Assembly (NCBI GenBank): GCA_000711775.1 | Contig: ARYC01000217.1 | Location: 1-64,000 of the forward strand | DNA: 64,000 bases | Direction of reading: 5' to 3' | From: Oxytricha trifallax | Lineage: Eukaryota > Ciliophora > Spirotrichea > Sporadotrichida > Oxytrichidae | Shown here: piece after piece, positions 59,444 to 64,000 of the stretch | How the letters are laid out: each line of letters starts with the position of its first letter | How positions within the stretch are numbered: position 1 is the stretch's first letter | Notes under the pieces: generated by a model | What the model saw: only the letters and a program-made list of their open reading frames with translations | Told to the model about the DNA's origin: nothing | The model's database searches: none | Made by a program: the position numbers and the translations under genes

Positions 59444-60334
59444 AATGCTGCTCTAAGATATGACGCTTAAGAGCAGATTTATAAGTGAAGTTCTTCTCAC
59501 ACTCCTCACATAAATGTAATGCTTTTATATCTTTTTTCTCTTCCTCCTCTTCAACCATTTTCATAGGAACTTCGCATTAAATTTCTTAGCTCTGCATTTC
59601 TATTTAACAACTGAATTGCTATTCAAAGTCTGATACCTAAAGTTAGAAAATTTCAGGTTCGTACTAGGTAGAGGCATCGCAAGTCTCAATTTTCTTTTGA
59701 TTCATGAAAGAAAGTTTTTGCTGGCTAATACCAAGCAATGCCGCTTTTCTAAGTAAGTTACCGCTCATTTTATAAATACTATTAATAATTATACAAGCTA
59801 TTTAAATTCTACCTTTATACAAGAGTAAGAGCATATTCTGAAAGGTTTAGAGAGGTTTAATGAGAACAGAGTACGAGACATTAGTTTTATATTTCTTAGA
59901 TTTAGTGATAATTTATAAACTAATTCATCCATTTTATTCATTAAAATGCACCTAAATGTGTTTTGTGAAGTTAGGTGGTGCTCCTAAAGCTGTTCTTGTA
60001 AATTTAGGAGGGGAGATTTTAAAATTTAATTTTTTTAATGTACCTCCTAATACGGTTTTGAACTTTAATATAACCACCTAATTAAGTTTTAAATAAATTA
60101 GGAGCACCACCTAATTATAATTAATTATTATTAGGAGCAATTTAATGGAGAAAGTTTGATAAAAATGGAAGTCAAACTTTGAAACTTGGAGAAAGTTCTT
60201 CCATCTTTCTCTTACTATCTTATTCAGGTTGACCTCCAGTTGGATCTCTCTATTTAGTAGTAAAATTTTAGTAAGTTTAGAATGGATATCCATAATTTTA
60301 AATTTCATAAACATTTATAGAAAGTGGAAGCAAG

Positions 60335-61125
60335 ATGGAGTCTATGAATGATGCAATGAAGAGAATACAATCTCAAGAATTGATAGGAAAATTTCGAAGT
60401 AAGGAGGACCTCTATAGATATTTGGTATAGCAAGGTAAGCTTTTATCAAATACTAATATATTAACCATAGTTGGATTGTTCTTGCCAACTCAGGAAGGAA
60501 CAAAAATATCATTCTTAAAAGCCTTACTAAGTGAAGAGAAAAAAGCTTTTAAGACCAATGAAATAAAGATGATTGAGATACCTAACTACCCTGAAATCTC
60601 AGTGACAAATCTCTATGATGATGCGATGAGTGATCCAGATGTTGCTCTGTACCTACCATCAAAATTACAACTCTCAAATAAGTAACCAGAGAGAAACTTC
60701 TTCTTTGGAGTTCTTGGAACTCTTAAACCAGAGTACTTAAGTGAAGTAATTTAAGAAGCTCATAAGAAACGCTACAGCATCTCTCCTGAAGAGAAAGAGA
60801 AGCAGGGAATCAAAATCAGTGACTCATGGCTGTAGGAACTGCAGAAGCATCCATTCATCTCAAGTAAGCATAGACTTCTAACTTTATAGAAAAACCTGGT
60901 ACTGCTATATACTTGATGAAAGAGCGCAGCAAATTAAACAGAGAGAGAAAGTCTCAAGTAAAGCATGAATTGAGTAAGAGACTCTTCAAAGATTTATAAA
61001 AGCCAGAAGAGATGAACATAGATGCAGGAGCTGGCACTAAGAGAAGAAACATAGGCCCAAGCAAGCCTTAAGAGGAAGAAAAGAAAGAGAAGCCAAATCC
61101 CTTTACGGGCAAATTTAATATGTGA
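60335..61125 (+). CDS. TBE 22-kDa protein in unit 3
   Basis: Same length as the TBE-A copy (791 nt, two short introns), MESMNDAMKRIQSQELIGKF to FNM-TGA. No frame break noticed; one K to Q change (SNKQPERN). Unknown function. Confidence 0.75.
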
Positions 61126-61131
61126 ACTTAT

Positions 61132-62181
61132 TCATTCGTTTAAATCTAAAACTTATTTATAAACACAAAATCTCCCTTCTCTTGCGCATACTTTTGCTTT
61201 ATCATCGCTGACTCTTTTAGCAGCACTCTTAATAAAATCTACTGTATCTATCTTCAGATCGTGTATCAGATGATAGAGCAGAAGTTTCTTGTAGTGGCCT
61301 TTTAATAGGCCCCAATATAGTTCAATTCCATTGAATTGAGGGCTATAAGGAACATTAAATACAGGTGTTATGTTTAGCCTTTCATATTCTCTCCTTGAGT
61401 CTTTAGTTTTATGAACTGATAAGTTATCAACAAACAGGATAATTTCTTATTCAGCATACTTATCTCTTAGCTATTGCAAAAATTTAATATATTATTCAGT
61501 CTTAATAGAGCGAGGGTGGATAACATAAGTCTCAAGCCCACTATCTTCACTGATTCCACCAAGGATTGCATGAGTTTATACCTTAACCTTTTGATCATAA
61601 ACTTCTATGTTGCTGTACCTCTTATACCAAGACCTCGATATGAAGGTATTAAACGTGAATACTGCCTCATCAGCATGTATGAACTTTATATTATGCTCTT
61701 AAGCCCTCTGCATTTAATCGAATATATAATTTAAATTATCCTTATAAAATGGAACATTAAAATCGATCACTCTCTTAATGCGATTGACTGTCTTGTAAGA
61801 TATACCATTCTTTTTATAGATATTAGCTATAGATTATGCAGAGATGTGTAGCTCAGGAAATTGGCGATGAAACATCACAGCCCTCTAGGCCAGAGAGAAA
61901 TGAGCCCAGTATTTTAGAGTCTTATCATTAATAAGATAATCGATATGATGCTACTAGAATTTTAAAGGTCTTTTAGGCTTAGAATTAAGATGCTATCTCT
62001 TTAAATTCAATGCTAATAGACAGTGTGACCTAACAGTAGCAGGAGATTTATGGAGCAGTCTTGCAATAGATGTGTAATTTAGAATAGGTCTGAGTTGATC
62101 ACTATAATCATTACATCCATAACGCAACTTAAACAATAAATCTATATATTCACTGTCATAAACTGATCCCAAACCTCGCAT
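61132..62181 (-). CDS. TBE 42-kDa transposase in unit 3
   Basis: 1050 nt, exactly the length of the TBE-A transposase, starting MRGLGSVYDSEYIDLLFKLRYGC, with the same ending. It lacks the deletion shared by units 1, 2 and TBE-C (reads agctatagattatgc). Probably an intact D34E transposase; I did not check every codon. Confidence 0.8.
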
Positions 62182-62319
62182 ATTCTCACTTAAATTACTG
62201 ATATTTAAACCATTAACCCCTACATAAACCCTATTAAAACCCTAATAAAGCATGCGTTAATAGTCTACTTTCATCAATCAAAAACTCAATCAAACAACTT
62301 CAGGGGTTTTGGGGTTTTG

Positions 62320-63543
62320 AATGAGCTAGAGGATAGTAAGGGACAAATCAGATTATATTGTAGAGTTAGACCCTTAACCAAAGCTGAGAAAGAAAGAGAG
62401 GAATCTAAGCAAATGGCCATCACAATTAATGATGATATGAATTTAAGTATCTAAGGAAGAAATGGAATGAAACATTTTACATTTGATTCAGTATTCGGGC
62501 CAAATTCAACTTAAGAATAAGTATTCGATGATAGTAAGAGACTGATTCAGAGCTCTATTGATGGATTTAACGTGTGTATTTTCGCTTATGGTCAAACAGG
62601 ATCAGGTAAAACATGGACAATTTAAGGTTAGCCAGGAAATCCAGGTTTGACACCAAGGGCTATTTAAGAACTGTTTTAAATTGTATCTACAATGAATATG
62701 CATAAAATTTAACTTAAATGTTACATGATCGAGCTTTATAAGGATGAGCTTAGAGATCTATTATTGCCAAAGAATGCTGCTAAAAGGCCTCTAGAAATTA
62801 AGGAATCAGGCTCTGGTTAAGTTGTTATTAATGGAGTTACAGAAGTTGAACTTCAATCAGAAGATGATGCAAACAGAATATTTTCCTATGGTATTGAGCA
62901 TAGAATGACAAGATAAACAAAAATGAATGAAGCAAGTTCCAGGTCTCACTTGATCTATTCAATTATAATTGATGCTACTAATACTTAAACGAGAATAAGA
63001 ACAGTTGGTAAATTGTCATTTGTAGATTTAGCTGGTTCAGAATCCTCAAAGAAAACCGGAACAGATAAAGAAGGTTAAGCAGAGGCAAAAGCAATCAATA
63101 TGTCCCTCTCTGCTTTAGGAAATGTCATTGAAGCTCTATCAAAAGGTTCTCAGCATGTTCCTTACAGAGACCATACATTGACAAAGGTAATGAAAGATTC
63201 TTTAGGAGGTACAGCTAAAACCCTCATGTTCGTGAATGTTTCTCCTTCAATGTACAATCAAAGCGAAAGTATCAATTCTATGGACTATGCTACAAGAGTC
63301 AAGAAGATTAAGAATCAAGTAAAAATCAATATAGAATCTAAAGAGACTTCAAACCTCAAGAAGCTGGTTCAGACACTTGAGCAAGCAATGGATCAATACA
63401 AGGAGCTTCTTTTAAAGTCAAATATGGCTGGTGAATACGAGAAAGTTGCTTAAATGTTTGTTGGAATGCTTGGCTAAGATCTCGAAACAGGCCCATCTGT
63501 TGAGCTTTAAGAATTACAGGATGATAAAGATCCTGATGAATGA
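62320..63543 (+). CDS. kinesin-14-type motor, C-terminal motor domain
   Basis: Continues the gene at 45433-48264 after the TBE nest. Motor domain: [27 protein letters not shown] (P-loop, about 62590), [13 protein letters not shown] (switch I, about 62923), [19 protein letters not shown] (switch II, about 63019), [34 protein letters not shown]. After the motor comes a short helix and an acidic tail, DDKDPDE-TGA 63541-63543. The first codons N-ELEDSKGQ fit directly to the upstream LHN, and one AAT codon is shared. The motor itself is free of IESs. Confidence 0.93.
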
Positions 63544-63781
63544 TAAAATTAATAAAAGTCTGGAATTGAGGCTCTATGATCAAAATTTTGAAAATCTAAA
63601 CATACTAAAATAATAAGCATATTCTATAAATTAATGTTTAAACTATATACATTATGAAGCAATATATTAAGTGCAAGCTTATAAAGTATTTATTTAATGC
63701 TATTTAAATTTAGTCAGATATTTCTATTTACAAAAGAAATAATGGTTTTAAACTTCTGAAATAATAAATTAAAGCTCAAAA
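63544..63781. other. AT-rich spacer
   Basis: 3' flank of the kinesin gene, with nothing recognised. Confidence 0.5.
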
Positions 63782-64000
63782 ATGAAAATAAGAAAGAAGC
63801 AAAAAGATAAGTTAAGAAAACAATATGAGAAAGTATTTATTGATTAACCTTCATCCATTGACAAGAAACCTTCTCTATTTCCAGTCGAGTAATTATATTT
63901 CATTTATACTTAATTTTAAATTAGGCATTCATTTAGTAGGCCTCCAATACTCTATATTATTTAAAAATTTTGTATTAATTTTTTATGCCATTTCATTATT
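63782..64000 (+). CDS. possible 5' end of a further gene, cut by the window end
   Basis: ATG followed by an open frame, MKIRKKQKDKLRKQYEKVFI...SSIDKKPSLFPVEQ, up to the window edge without TGA. Basic N-terminus. Too short to identify. Confidence 0.35.

Larger units (their letters stand above)
48265..62319. mobile_element. nest and tandem array of TBE copies (14.06 kb) inside the kinesin gene
   Basis: Flanked by AAT at 48262-48264 and 62320-62322. Structure: 5' part of one TBE (B, 48265-49555), a whole TBE (C, 49556-53704) inserted in its zinc-finger/kinase gene with its own AAT duplication (49553-49555, 53705-53707), then three tandem copies of the rest of the element (53708-56569, 56573-59443, 59447-62319), each from the insertion site in the zinc-finger gene to the right terminal repeat and each preceded by AAT. 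The 5' part of B plus the last unit equals one full TBE of about 4.16 kb. Confidence 0.9.
59447..62319. mobile_element. TBE right-part unit 3 (2.87 kb), probably the true 3' part of TBE-B
   Basis: Third tandem copy, ending in the right terminal repeat next to the outer AAT. Its 22-kDa and transposase genes have full length. Confidence 0.85.

Overview
Germline (micronuclear) DNA of a spirotrichous ciliate of the Oxytricha / Stylonychia / Tetmemena type. Three things show this. Conserved domains read open only if TAA and TAG are glutamine and TGA is the sole stop. The genes are cut by short AT-rich internal eliminated sequences (IESs) bounded by direct repeats (pointers), and two genes look scrambled. 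Telomere-bearing elements (TBEs), whose ends are C4A4 telomere-like repeats flanked by AAT target duplications, are inserted in and between the genes.

Layout. 120-4277: one complete TBE with the three TBE genes. 4278-13.98 kb: an axonemal-type dynein heavy chain with many IESs and introns; it stops inside the stalk, so its C-terminal third is not here. 14.07-15.83 kb: a tubulin-tyrosine-ligase-like (TTLL) gene. 15.98-18.29 kb: an unidentified coiled-coil protein. 18.80-26.6 kb: a duplicated block with two copies of a possible permuted-papain-like gene (one intact, one decayed) and two almost identical copies of a small gene pair. A foldback element and a short non-autonomous telomere-ended element sit inside the two papain-like copies. 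26.33-29.42 kb (minus): a Q/N-rich gene split by a Merlin/ISXO2-like DNA transposon. 29.5-35.8 kb: a long coiled-coil protein and a Q/N-rich protein. 35.8-38.56 kb: a Tul1/FLY-type membrane RING ubiquitin ligase whose C-terminal part lies upstream of its N-terminal part. 38.56-41.36 kb (minus): a pseudokinase and an equilibrative nucleoside transporter. 41.47-43.16 kb: a scrambled and partly inverted cystathionine lyase gene whose pointers can be resolved. 43.30-45.18 kb: a D-alanyl-D-alanine carboxypeptidase homologue in one uninterrupted frame. 45.43-63.54 kb: a kinesin-14 gene whose coiled coil and motor are separated by a 14-kb nest of TBE copies. 63.78 kb to the end: possible start of another gene.

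Common theme: mobile DNA sits inside host reading frames at sites where exact removal, leaving one target copy, restores the protein. This is seen for the TBE nest in the kinesin, the short telomere-ended element (whose empty site is preserved in the paralogue) and the Merlin-like element. Coordinates of conserved segments and pointers were read directly. Gene starts, some intron/IES boundaries and full frame integrity over long genes are less certain without computation.
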